In this document: positions 1 to 8,697 of the stretch, piece after piece | Layout: every line of letters begins with the position of its first letter | Numbering within the stretch: position 1 is the first letter of the stretch | Source of the DNA: Flavobacterium sp. | GTDB lineage: Bacteria > Bacteroidota > Bacteroidia > Flavobacteriales > Flavobacteriaceae | Direction: 5' to 3' | DNA: 64,000 nucleotides | Assembly (NCBI GenBank): GCA_027484725.1 | Contig: JAIXSK010000021.1 | Span: forward strand, 1 to 64,000 | Notes under the pieces: model-generated | Seen by the model: only the letters and a program-made list of their open reading frames with translations | Database searches by the model: none | Told to the model about the DNA's origin: nothing | Made by a program: the position numbers and the translations under genes

Positions 1-9
1 AAACAAGCC

Positions 10-690
10 ATGAAAAAATACTTCTCAGCAACCTTAATCTTCTGTTTAGTTATCGTAGTGATTTCTTGTTCACAGCAAGAAGATAATAAATCTCAAACCC
101 AGCCAGCTTCCAGACCTTCAGTACCGGTTCTGGCCGGAGAAGTTCAAATCGGGAATCAAATTTGGATGACCAAGAATTTAAATGTGAGTCGCTACAGAAA
201 CGGTGATCCGATTCCACAGGTGACTGATCCTACGCAATGGGCCAGCTTAACCACAGGCGCTTGGTGTTATTATGCAAACAATTCTGCCAACGGTATGATT
301 TACGGAAAGCTTTATAATTGGTATGCAGTGAATGACCCGAGAGGATTAGCGCCACAAGGATACCATGTACCCAATAATACTGAATGGAATAACTTAGTTG
401 GTTTTCTAGGCTCAGATATGAATGCCGGTGGAAAAATGAAAAGTATTACAATATGGACAAGTCCAAATACGGGAGCAAATAACACTAGTGGCTTTTCTGG
501 ACTTCCCGGTGGATATCGCGATAATTTAGGATCTTTTTATTCTGTTTTGAACAATGGATGTTGGTGGAGTTCTTCTGAAAGTACCACAACAGTTGCTTGG
601 TATCGAGTCTTAGGATATAGTACTAATAGATGTGATTCTAGTCCTCATGCGAAGACTGTTGCATTTTCTGTTCGCTGTATTAAAGATTAA
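10..690 (+). CDS. FISUMP-domain lipoprotein
   Basis: A 226-residue exported lipoprotein. The N-terminus is a lipoprotein signal peptide with a hydrophobic core and a lipobox ending VISC (Cys20), followed by a polar Ser/Gln/Asn-rich linker to about residue 42. The rest matches the FISUMP (Fibrobacter succinogenes major paralogous) domain: GNQIWMTKNLN near 48-58, LYNWYAV at 101-107, GYHVPNNTEW at 117-126, GFSGLPGGYR at 161-170, WWSSSE at 185-190 and a closing VRCIKD. The domain is widespread in surface proteins of Bacteroidota and Fibrobacter, but its biochemical function is not established. The gene is the first in the window, so its upstream context is unseen. It is followed by a GC-rich repeat and then by convergent genes. 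Confidence 0.88.
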   Translation: MKKYFSATLIFCLVIVVISCSQQEDNKSQTQPASRPSVPVLAGEVQIGNQIWMTKNLNVSRYRNGDPIPQVTDPTQWASLTTGAWCYYANNSANGMIYGKLYNWYAVNDPRGLAPQGYHVPNNTEWNNLVGFLGSDMNAGGKMKSITIWTSPNTGANNTSGFSGLPGGYRDNLGSFYSVLNNGCWWSSSESTTTVAWYRVLGYSTNRCDSSPHAKTVAFSVRCIKD

Positions 691-711
691 TTCAAAGTTA
701 AAACTATTCGT

Positions 712-817
712 GTGCGGGACCTGCCTGCCATTAGGCAGGTGGCAGCGATAGCCCACAGCCGCGCAGTGTAACGGAGCGGCGAGGACTTTAGCGCACAGCC
801 TGACGGCGCGCGCGCAC
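712..817 (-). repeat. GC-rich dispersed intergenic repeat, copy D
   Basis: A GC-rich island in AT-rich intergenic DNA between convergent genes. It starts gtgcgggac and ends gcgcgcac, giving a short terminal inverted repeat. A hairpin with an 8-bp stem (acctgcct/aggcaggt, 719-740) lies at the left. Read on the minus strand it contains agtcctcgc and then gggctatcgctgcca, blocks also found in copy B at 18433-18500. It probably belongs to the same family of palindromic elements, but it is the most divergent copy. Confidence 0.6.
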
Positions 818-894
818 TTTCTGATAACTAAAAGTTGGAAAAGCCGGCACGCCCTGTGTATAAAACTGTTTTTTATGAAAGTTTTTAGGTGGCG

Positions 895-2865
895 TTATTT
901 GTTCAATACAAGGACTATTTTATTGAAGTCTGCAGCAGCGTTTATGACGGATCTGTATTGCTCAAACTGTTCAAGGGGGTAGGTGACCGACTTGTAGTAT
1001 TCTTCATTTTCAATCAGTATCTCATTTGCGGTTTGCGCATATTTGCTGGTAAAAGCTGCTTGGGTTGTTCCGTTGACCACTGTTTTGTAATCCATTGCTA
1101 ATTTTTCAAGATTTTTAACTGTTACGCCCGGTGGTAGCAGAATGTGAATTTTTCTTGTGTAGGCGTGTGGATAATTAATTTCAACGGGCATCATGCGTTT
1201 GTTTTCTTGATACAGCTCATTTTGTTTACCAATGATGAGTCCTACCGAGAAAATGTAAGTAGGTCCGGCTTTTTTGACTAAATCTGCTCCGTCAAAATTA
1301 AAATCTAAGAGAAATGGTTTTTTTCCAATATAATCAGTACCGTCGTTTCCGGCCTTGAGCGTTTTGAATTCTTTTTGAGTTGAATAATTCTCGGCAATGC
1401 TTTTGAGGATGATTTTGTATTGGTCTGTAGGAACAAAATCTTTGATGGGTTGCATCGTTATTGCTGCGTAACCCCCGAAAGAGAGTTGTTCCGTAATAGA
1501 TGGATTTTCAATATCCTGTGTGAAATCAACGGTGATATCCATATGGTCGTGGGTGTATTCAATACCCGGAATTTCAATAAAGTTTATCTCTCCTACACCC
1601 ATAGATACTCCACCAAACATGCGGCTTTTAATAAATAATCCGCGATTATTGGCCAATCCTGATGGAAAGTAGGGAATTCTATACTCAAGATCTGTAGGGG
1701 ATAGGTACTTTTTAATGGGCGGAAAATAAAAAAGCACTTCGCTCAGGTTTTCATAACTTTCAAAATCTTCTTGAAATGGAATCTTGTATCGGTCAGAAGT
1801 GTAGACCATGTTGTTTTCAATGTTAAAATATTTAAAAACTGCCAAATAAATTCTAATCATATCAATTAGATTTCCTTGTTTGGTTTTGAGTGTTTCTATG
1901 ATTCCGGGATTAGAATTTTGGTATTGATTGTACACAATATTTTTTTTGATCTTGTTTTCAATATTCCAAATTTGTTCCTGAACATCATTAGATTTTGTAA
2001 TGGTTCCGCAAAAGTCAGCAATTGCTTTTGATTCTTTTTTGTCTAATTCTGTATTAAATCTGTCAAAAGTATTGGTTGCAAATGCTTTAAAGTTGAACAT
2101 GTTTTTGGCACCAGAATATCTGTTCTCATCTAATTTATATCGAAACATTCGCACTTGACTGTTCCAGTTAGAATATTTTTCATCATCGTTGAGTGCCGCA
2201 ATATTTTGCTCTTTGATTTGAAGCGTGATTCTTTTGTTTATGGTATCATGACTCATAATGGGCTCACTCAAACCGTTGAGTGATTTTGTTTTAAAAACCA
2301 AATGATTCGGATAAATTAATTGAAAATCCATCTGAGCAATTGGATATCTATCTTGTAGTCTATGAGAGCAACCATTAACTTGCGGAATTTGCTCTTTAAT
2401 TGTTATTTTCTCAATCACCGCACCTTTTTCTAATCCATTAACGGCAAAATAATGATAACGGATTCCTTTTTCTTGATCAACTTCTTCTTTGATATCTTTT
2501 TGATTCAAGACAATTGTTTTTCCGTTTTTTAAAATCACCCTTACTTTGGTGCTGACTAAGTTTTCATCACCATCCAATGAAATATATACTTTGTTGTTGC
2601 GCTCAATGGCATCATCAGCATTGATGTAGATTCTGTCGTGGAGCAGATAATATTGAACTGCTGCATTTTTTTGCGAAACCAACTCTATTTTCACAATGCG
2701 GCTTAAGATGGTTTCGTTTTCATTTTTATACTGTTCAGGAACATTGATTGAAACATCTTTTTCATCCCAATCATAATTTTTAAAAGTATAATCTTGCGCT
2801 GATAGTTGAGTTACAGAAGCGATGAGCAAAAAAAGGCTCCACCAGTTGTTTTTTTTGGGTTTCAT
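895..2865 (-). CDS. DUF3857 protein with degenerate transglutaminase-like domain
   Basis: A 656-residue secreted or periplasmic protein with an N-terminal signal peptide (hydrophobic 9-22, ending LSAQ). It has a DUF3857-like region (about 40-230) and a transglutaminase-like region (about 270-410), followed by a beta-rich tail. It is a paralogue of the upstream gene. Where that one has the catalytic FGDCKD, this one reads QGNLIDM, with Leu333 in place of Cys; the Asp of the partner's LDAT is also not preserved. It therefore looks like a catalytically dead transglutaminase fold, perhaps a binding or structural partner. The start codon overlaps the upstream stop by one base (TAATG), so the two are translationally coupled. 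Function unknown. Confidence 0.85.
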   Translation of the reverse strand: MKPKKNNWWSLFLLIASVTQLSAQDYTFKNYDWDEKDVSINVPEQYKNENETILSRIVKIELVSQKNAAVQYYLLHDRIYINADDAIERNNKVYISLDGDENLVSTKVRVILKNGKTIVLNQKDIKEEVDQEKGIRYHYFAVNGLEKGAVIEKITIKEQIPQVNGCSHRLQDRYPIAQMDFQLIYPNHLVFKTKSLNGLSEPIMSHDTINKRITLQIKEQNIAALNDDEKYSNWNSQVRMFRYKLDENRYSGAKNMFNFKAFATNTFDRFNTELDKKESKAIADFCGTITKSNDVQEQIWNIENKIKKNIVYNQYQNSNPGIIETLKTKQGNLIDMIRIYLAVFKYFNIENNMVYTSDRYKIPFQEDFESYENLSEVLFYFPPIKKYLSPTDLEYRIPYFPSGLANNRGLFIKSRMFGGVSMGVGEINFIEIPGIEYTHDHMDITVDFTQDIENPSITEQLSFGGYAAITMQPIKDFVPTDQYKIILKSIAENYSTQKEFKTLKAGNDGTDYIGKKPFLLDFNFDGADLVKKAGPTYIFSVGLIIGKQNELYQENKRMMPVEINYPHAYTRKIHILLPPGVTVKNLEKLAMDYKTVVNGTTQAAFTSKYAQTANEILIENEEYYKSVTYPLEQFEQYRSVINAAADFNKIVLVLNK

Positions 2866-4805
2866 TATTTTTGAGTAAGGATTAAAGTTTCGCTGAAGTT
2901 GCGCTTCATTTTCTTGATGGTATTATTCCAAAGTGTAAAGTCTGATTTTTCTATGACTATTTTTTTGGAATGAATCTCTATGGTTACATTGACTTTATTG
3001 TCTTTTGTTTTGTATGTTGTATGGACAAAAAATAAGTTGTTATCAATGGTGAAATTTTCTGGTAAATATTTGATAGTATAACCTTTGGGTATTTCGAGTG
3101 TATAAGAAGAAGTTGAATTGGCTACAAAATCTAAATCAAATTTCCACTGACGGTCATCATCGAGCAAAAGTTCTACAAAACGTTTGTCAACACACAATCC
3201 TAAAAAGATATCTTTATCAACGCGAACCAAGTAATTGTCAATATCAAATTTTGAATGAATGATGTAAGGTTGGTCGCGATCTTCAAGATTTTCTTCAGTA
3301 TAGTTGATAAGTCTGTATTTGTTGTTGCCTTTGAGCAGTAATTGAGTCATAAAATCTAAACGTTCATTTCCGCTGGCATAGTTCAGTTGGTCAAGAATTA
3401 TACTTCGGTTATAGCCCATCAAAGACAGTTTACCTGTTCCGATGAGTTTATCACCATCGATTTTAAATTCAGCTTCATCCAATGCTGCGTTGTCTTCTGC
3501 AGAAGTTATCGGGACATCAACAATTTTGTATTGGTCTTTTCCGTATACCAAAGCTTGTTTTCCTTGAATAAAAGCCGTTGGGATTCCAAAACGTGTATAC
3601 TTATTGGTGGCGTCTAAGAAATAATAGCGATCGTTGTTTTTATATACAGCAATCATATGATTATCAACCGATGGAGTAGCGAGTTCATTGTACGAATAGG
3701 GAATTTCTCGAGTGCCAATCCATGAAATTGAAACATTTTTAATGCCTGCATAATTTGCCATGGCAGTAATAAGGCTTGACATATCTTTACAATCGCCAAA
3801 TTTACGTTCATAAACCACACTTGCTTCACGAGGAATAAATCCTTCATAACCGTTTTCAAATGCAATGTAACTGATGTTGTCTTTTACCCAATAAAAAATA
3901 CTTTTTACTTTACTGATCTCGTCGGGTTGATTTTCAGTCAATTTCAAACTTAATTCTTTGAGCTCTTTGTGTTCCGTTTTGTTGAGATTTTTGACAAATT
4001 CACTGTAATAATTGTACAGCTGAGAAACATCTCCTAAAACCTTGACTTCTCGGTCATCAATTTTATAACTTTTAATGTAAACATCAATATGAGGTAATTC
4101 GTGTAAATATCCTGGAGAATTATCATCAATACGAATAGGTTTGGCATCTTTTAATGTCCAAGAATAAAGGATTCTTCCTTTTTTTTCTGTTTGTGTAAAA
4201 ACAATATTGTGGTTGGGATCATTAAAAATTTTATAACCAATTTCAATGTTTTTGTCTGCTTTGACTTCAATAGTGGCGTTTCTGCATGGAAGCATTGATT
4301 TCTGAAACAAAAATTTGTGCAGTAAATACGGGTCTTTAAACTCAACCTGATAGTCAAATACTTTTTTGGCTCCAACGGCCAGATTCGGAAAAATCAACTG
4401 CCTTTCTTTGATGTCGTAATGAAAGATATTGTTGCTGTGGTATGGATTTTCGTTGGTTTGTGTTACTTTAATTTTTTTCTCACGACCGTTGTTGTCAATT
4501 ACGGAATAGGCATCATAACTGTTGAGCTTAACCAACTCAGAATAAGTAAATGATTCTTGATTGTTTTGTATGCCATGCTCAGAGAGTATCATTGACTCAT
4601 AATGGTTGTCTTGAATTACTTTGAGTTTTTTATTTTCAATAGAAAAATCATACTGTAATAAATCACTAACAATCAACTCGTTGTAATCAGGATACAATTT
4701 TTTGATGTCTTCAAATCGCTCTTGTGCTTTTACCGAAATGGCGATGAATAGCAAGCACAAAAAAAGTATGTGCTTACTTAATTTCAACCAATTCGTCTGT
4801 GTCAT
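2865..4805 (-). CDS. DUF3857 and transglutaminase-domain protein
   Basis: A 646-residue exported protein with a signal peptide (hydrophobic 12-25, ending VKAQ). An N-terminal DUF3857 domain (about 55-230) is followed by a transglutaminase/protease-like domain (about 280-400). The catalytic triad looks complete: Cys339 in KFGDCKD, His383 in DNHMI and Asp398 in FLDAT. Such domains act as thiol proteases or amidases on proteins or cell wall; the substrate here is not known. It is the middle gene of a leftward operon: its first 32 bases overlap the end of the TPR/MORN gene and its stop overlaps the start of its inactive paralogue. The pairing of active and inactive copies suggests they work together. 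Confidence 0.9.
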   Translation of the reverse strand: MTQTNWLKLSKHILFLCLLFIAISVKAQERFEDIKKLYPDYNELIVSDLLQYDFSIENKKLKVIQDNHYESMILSEHGIQNNQESFTYSELVKLNSYDAYSVIDNNGREKKIKVTQTNENPYHSNNIFHYDIKERQLIFPNLAVGAKKVFDYQVEFKDPYLLHKFLFQKSMLPCRNATIEVKADKNIEIGYKIFNDPNHNIVFTQTEKKGRILYSWTLKDAKPIRIDDNSPGYLHELPHIDVYIKSYKIDDREVKVLGDVSQLYNYYSEFVKNLNKTEHKELKELSLKLTENQPDEISKVKSIFYWVKDNISYIAFENGYEGFIPREASVVYERKFGDCKDMSSLITAMANYAGIKNVSISWIGTREIPYSYNELATPSVDNHMIAVYKNNDRYYFLDATNKYTRFGIPTAFIQGKQALVYGKDQYKIVDVPITSAEDNAALDEAEFKIDGDKLIGTGKLSLMGYNRSIILDQLNYASGNERLDFMTQLLLKGNNKYRLINYTEENLEDRDQPYIIHSKFDIDNYLVRVDKDIFLGLCVDKRFVELLLDDDRQWKFDLDFVANSTSSYTLEIPKGYTIKYLPENFTIDNNLFFVHTTYKTKDNKVNVTIEIHSKKIVIEKSDFTLWNNTIKKMKRNFSETLILTQK

Positions 4806-7800
4806 ATTTCTTGATTGTTTTGCCGGTTTTTGTGAAAATTACAGTTTCGCCGTGTTTTTTATTGCTCTTGTATTGAGCCGATACAAGCAGTTTTCCATCT
4901 TCTGCAAAGTACTCTTGAGTGCCTTCTAAGTTGCCATTTATAATGTGTTCTTTCTTATAAACTTTTCCGTTTTCGTAATATTCTATTCTTTCACCGTTGT
5001 TTAAATCGTGTAAATAAGTTGATTCAAAAACTGGGTTTCCTTCTGCTGAATTAATATTCACTTTTCCTTCAAAGTTTCCTTTATCAATATTCAATGACAT
5101 GGCTATTTTACCGTTTGGATAAACCGATTGTATTTGAGCGGTTTCGTCAGCAATCTCTATTTTATCATCAACAGCTCCTGATTTTCCGAGCTTAATGTAA
5201 TATTGTAATGAATTGTTGATGTAACCTAATTTTAAAATGGGCTCGCCTTTTAAATTGAAATAAGTGGTTTCTCCGTAGCGTAAATCATCAATGTAATTTT
5301 CTTCGCAAAAGATTTTTTTGTTTTGGTAATAACGGCGGTCTTTTCCGTATTGTTCGCCAAAAAGACATTCTTCTTCGCTGCGCAGATTACCCAACAAATC
5401 AAACCATTTCTGAAGGCCGTGAAGTTTTCCGCAATAGTAATTTTGTTCTATTTGTAAGGTACCCGCCGGACTGTACGATTTATATGTTTTCACATTCATG
5501 TTGTTTACATATTCTTCGTCTATGAGCAAATTGTTAAATTTATCAGTCTGGGTATATTTACCATTTAATTCGCCGTTGACCAATTGCATTGATTGAATAA
5601 TAACGCCATTGTTTCGGGTTAGTTTTAGCGTTTCATTTTTATTTTTGAAATTGACTGAGCTCTCGAGTTTTCCATTTTTATCATACTTTTCGCTTGTGCT
5701 TTGGTAGCCGTTGATCATTTTTGATTTATCTCTGATGGAGCCGTCAAATCGGTAGTAAACTTTGTCGTGATTTTCGTCGCCGTCTTCATAAAAGGTTTCC
5801 AATAAAACACTTCCGTCAGCAGCATAATAGGTTGATGGTCCGTTTCTTTCATCATTTACAAAATGGTAAACGCCTTCAAGAATTCCATCGTCATAATCTT
5901 CATAAACACCATTTAATTTTCCGTCCTTGTAGTAACCAATTTGATTCAGAGTAGTATTAAAATTGTATTTTGTGCTTAATCCGTTTAGCACGCCGGCTGT
6001 ATAGCTTTGTTTTGTTTTTACATTGCCGGATGAATAATAAAATTTCCAATCGCTGTTTTTGTTACCCGATGTATATTCACCGGTAATCAGAGGTTTTCCT
6101 TCAAAACTGGCAATGGTGTAAGGTTTTTTTGATAAGGATACTACAGTTGGTTTTGGTTTTACTTTGCTGTACTGTAATCCTGATTTGATTTCACCTTTGT
6201 CATATTTTTCTTCAAAAAATTTGTTGCCGTAGGCATCGTAATAAATATCAATTACAATTCTGCCATTCTCGTCGTATTGTGTTTCAGAAACTAGTTTTCC
6301 GGATGCTAAATAACCCAAAACGAGTTTGATGTTTCCATCTACATAAGTTTTATCTTCATCTAAAGACTGATTTGGAAAGTAGCTTTTAAAATGGCCATTG
6401 ATTTTTCCGTTGACATAAACAGCTTCTTCTTTGATGATTTTTCCGTCGTAATAACTAACATAATTTCCTTCAATTAGATTGTTGACAGCGTTGTATTTTT
6501 CAACAACATCTCCAACTTCATTATAGCTGATGTGTGTTCCGTTGAGTTTTCCTTTTACATAGGTTTCTTCCGTTTTCAGAGAGCCGTTTTGATAGGTACA
6601 AACCAATTTACCGTCTCTTTCGTCATCGGTAAAATTCACCTCACAATTTTTACCGCCATTTACAAAATAAGAGGTTGAAATTCCGTTGAGTTGATCATTT
6701 TTAAATCGTTGTTCCAGACTAGGCATTCCATTGGTGTAATAATCTTTTCGGATGCCGTTGAGTTTTCCGTCTTTGAATTCGTTTTCTGTTTTGAGTTGAC
6801 CGTCTTCGTAATAAAATTTTTGAATTCCATCAAGTTCCCCGTTTTTATAATTCAATTCAGCAATTACGCGACCATATCGGTCCAGTGTTTTGAATTTTCC
6901 TTCTCTTTTGTCGTTGATAACTGCGCCAACTCCATAAGGTCTTCCGTTTTTGATAGAAATCATTACAGATTCAATTTTACCAAAATGCTCTACTTTTCTA
7001 AGGGCAAAATAGTTCCAAAAACCTTTGGTCAGATAATCTGCAAATGACAAAATATCTTTCTTTTTGTTGGTTAATTTTTTTCCGATTTGTTGTTCCTTAC
7101 TCAAAAGGATGTAATAAGACATGGCTTCAAACTTATGGTCTTGCATGACTTTTTTGATCCAGGGGATATAGGCATTTTCAAAGAAGCCATCGCCCATTTT
7201 GTGTTCCAAACTGTATTCACAAATAGCCTGAAGTTGTCTCATCATGGGGTCGTCATCAAAATCTGAATTCACTTTGTATGCTTTTTTGAGCGGTAACTGA
7301 TTGCGCAAGATTTCATCGATTTCTGTAAAATTATCACCGGAATTGCTATATACCAAGGCATCTTTTTGCAAATAGTTTTCGCCCATTTTTACATTGAGAT
7401 ATTCAATACATTTTTCGGCATATCTGCCGGTGGGTTCGTTGACCAGATAACTCAAAAGAGCCATTGAGCCTTCTGTAATTCTACCACTTTCAAAAGCCAT
7501 AATGCCTAAGAAATAATGGGCTGAAGAATAATTAGGGTCAATCGTTAATGTTTTTTTTAATAAATCAATAGCCCCTTGATTGTCTTTGTTGCGCAGTTTT
7601 AGAATGGCATAATTATATAGCAGTATAGAATTGTTTGGTGTAACAGTCATCGCTTCTTTAAAAATCTTTTCAGCTTGATCATACTCTTTTTGATCACTCA
7701 AAAAACTTCCGTACAAAACATATAAAGAGGGTTCTTTTACAGCTAATTTTTTTTCAAAGCATTCTTTTAAAAAGGTGCCGACTTTTTGTTTGTCATCCAG

Positions 7801-8022
7801 TTGATATAAGCTCAAAGCAATCTCATATTGGGCACTAGCATATTGCGGATCAGATTTTGAAATTTTTTCATATTCTTTAATAGCATCGCTATATTTCTGA
7901 TTATCGTGTAAAACGGTTCCGGCTTTAATGATTGAATCAGTCTGATAAATAAAAGTGTAATCGCGTTGTGACAGGGCCGTTTGTATCACCATTAACAACA
8001 AAAAAGAAAGTGTTTTTTTCAT
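4774..8022 (-). CDS. Large TPR and MORN/YwqK-repeat protein
   Basis: A 1082-residue exported protein with a signal peptide (MKKTLSFLLLMVIQTALSQ). Residues about 30-210 form TPR-like helical repeats (for example AIKEYEKISKSDPQYA and AIDLLKKTLTIDPNYSSAH). From about 350 to the end it consists of many divergent repeats of the type NGxLxGxxxxYxxNGxxxxExxYxxG, the MORN-like variant often annotated as YwqK antitoxin repeats. Similar repeat proteins are common in Bacteroidota and are probably adhesive or scaffolding rather than true antitoxins; no toxin gene is adjacent. It is the first gene of the operon with the two DUF3857 proteins. A perfect 12-bp inverted repeat lies just upstream of the start. 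Confidence 0.88.
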   Translation of the reverse strand: MKKTLSFLLLMVIQTALSQRDYTFIYQTDSIIKAGTVLHDNQKYSDAIKEYEKISKSDPQYASAQYEIALSLYQLDDKQKVGTFLKECFEKKLAVKEPSLYVLYGSFLSDQKEYDQAEKIFKEAMTVTPNNSILLYNYAILKLRNKDNQGAIDLLKKTLTIDPNYSSAHYFLGIMAFESGRITEGSMALLSYLVNEPTGRYAEKCIEYLNVKMGENYLQKDALVYSNSGDNFTEIDEILRNQLPLKKAYKVNSDFDDDPMMRQLQAICEYSLEHKMGDGFFENAYIPWIKKVMQDHKFEAMSYYILLSKEQQIGKKLTNKKKDILSFADYLTKGFWNYFALRKVEHFGKIESVMISIKNGRPYGVGAVINDKREGKFKTLDRYGRVIAELNYKNGELDGIQKFYYEDGQLKTENEFKDGKLNGIRKDYYTNGMPSLEQRFKNDQLNGISTSYFVNGGKNCEVNFTDDERDGKLVCTYQNGSLKTEETYVKGKLNGTHISYNEVGDVVEKYNAVNNLIEGNYVSYYDGKIIKEEAVYVNGKINGHFKSYFPNQSLDEDKTYVDGNIKLVLGYLASGKLVSETQYDENGRIVIDIYYDAYGNKFFEEKYDKGEIKSGLQYSKVKPKPTVVSLSKKPYTIASFEGKPLITGEYTSGNKNSDWKFYYSSGNVKTKQSYTAGVLNGLSTKYNFNTTLNQIGYYKDGKLNGVYEDYDDGILEGVYHFVNDERNGPSTYYAADGSVLLETFYEDGDENHDKVYYRFDGSIRDKSKMINGYQSTSEKYDKNGKLESSVNFKNKNETLKLTRNNGVIIQSMQLVNGELNGKYTQTDKFNNLLIDEEYVNNMNVKTYKSYSPAGTLQIEQNYYCGKLHGLQKWFDLLGNLRSEEECLFGEQYGKDRRYYQNKKIFCEENYIDDLRYGETTYFNLKGEPILKLGYINNSLQYYIKLGKSGAVDDKIEIADETAQIQSVYPNGKIAMSLNIDKGNFEGKVNINSAEGNPVFESTYLHDLNNGERIEYYENGKVYKKEHIINGNLEGTQEYFAEDGKLLVSAQYKSNKKHGETVIFTKTGKTIKKYDTDELVEIK

Positions 8023-8030
8023 GGAGTTTA

Positions 8031-8074
8031 AAATTTCCTAAATATAATTTTTTTTAGCAAACTTTAGGAAATTT
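8031..8074 (-). promoter_or_regulatory. Inverted repeat in leader of the TPR/MORN operon
   Basis: A perfect 12-bp inverted repeat: aaatttcctaaa at 8031-8042 and tttaggaaattt at 8063-8074, with a 20-base AT-rich spacer. It lies 8-52 bases upstream of the start codon of the leftward operon. It could be an mRNA leader hairpin or an operator for a dimeric regulator. The arm resembles the gtttagga units of the tandem repeat at 13811-13920. No clear TAnnTTTG promoter was found above it. Confidence 0.5.
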
Positions 8075-8181
8075 AAAAGTTGTTGAAATCAATCTTTTTG
8101 AGAAGTAAATACATTACAATGATCCATGTACATACTTACAAAGTAAAAAGGAAGTTGATTGATACCACAAACCGGAACCCA

Positions 8182-8625
8182 CTATGTATTGGTTTCTAAA
8201 TCTTTGATGTAGTCTTGGTATTCGTAAAAGAAGTATTCCAACGCCGACATTTTCTCGTTGAAGAAATCAAATATGGCCTCCCAATGTTGGCGGTTGTTCA
8301 TGCTAACGTCTGTTTTTTCAACCCAAATGCGGCTGATGGTTTTACCGTTTTCAAGATAAAAATGGCGCTCAAAAATTAAGTCAGCTACATATTCTTCTTC
8401 AAGAATGGTTTTGAGCGATTCTATTTTTTCAAAGTAAATTTTGCGCAAATCGTCATTTCGGTGTTCAATATCAATGAGCACTTGTGCCTTTTTGTTGTCG
8501 ACAAAAAACTTGAATGAAAAGTCTTTGATTTTGGTGTCGTACAACAGCCATTTTCTGGGATAAGCTTCGGCAAAAGCTACCCAGAATTCGTGTTTGAGGC
8601 GTTGTGTTTCTTCTTTTGAATACAT
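8182..8625 (-). CDS. DUF4268 family protein
   Basis: A 147-residue cytoplasmic protein with no signal peptide or membrane segment. The sequence fits DUF4268, a small domain seen alone or in nuclease-like proteins, with characteristic stretches such as EFWxAFxEAYP near the start, IDIEHRNDDLRKIYFEKI near 52-69 and NRQHWEAIFDFF near 111-122. The function of the family is not established; its resemblance to restriction-type nuclease-associated domains is only suggestive. It is a single gene, divergent from the Nudix hydrolase and sharing a very compact two-way promoter region with it. Confidence 0.82.
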   Translation of the reverse strand: MYSKEETQRLKHEFWVAFAEAYPRKWLLYDTKIKDFSFKFFVDNKKAQVLIDIEHRNDDLRKIYFEKIESLKTILEEEYVADLIFERHFYLENGKTISRIWVEKTDVSMNNRQHWEAIFDFFNEKMSALEYFFYEYQDYIKDLETNT

Positions 8626-8627
8626 GA

Positions 8628-8658
8628 TTGATCGTGCACATTAGTTTTTGTACCTTCG
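8628..8658 (+). promoter_or_regulatory. Promoter of the Nudix hydrolase gene
   Basis: TTG at 8628-8630, a 20-base spacer and TACCTTCG at 8651-8658 resemble the Bacteroidota promoter (TTG-N17-23-TAnnTTTG) with one mismatch in the -7 box. The box ends 27 bases before the start codon at 8686. Confidence 0.5.
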
Positions 8659-8668
8659 TGGCTGACCG

Positions 8669-8697
8669 CAAAAATACGGTTTGTCATGAATTTTCAA
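8669..8697 (-). promoter_or_regulatory. Divergent promoter of the DUF4268 gene
   Basis: On the minus strand, TATTTTTG at 8669-8676 matches TAnnTTTG, with TTG at 8695-8697 after an 18-base spacer. The -33 element lies inside the first codons of the divergent Nudix gene, so the two transcription units face away from overlapping start regions. Confidence 0.5.

Noticed and set aside
712-817. Rho-independent terminator for the first gene
   Set aside because: The hairpin at 719-740 lacks a T-run and lies within a GC-rich repeat, so it is better described as part of that element.
889-1101. Small plus-strand open frame opposite the pseudo-transglutaminase gene
   Set aside because: Lies wholly antisense to a well-supported coding region with no protein-like features.
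4774-8022. Toxin-antitoxin system based on YwqK-type repeats
   Set aside because: The YwqK antitoxin name is attached to MORN-like repeats in general; no toxin-like gene is adjacent and the protein has a signal peptide.
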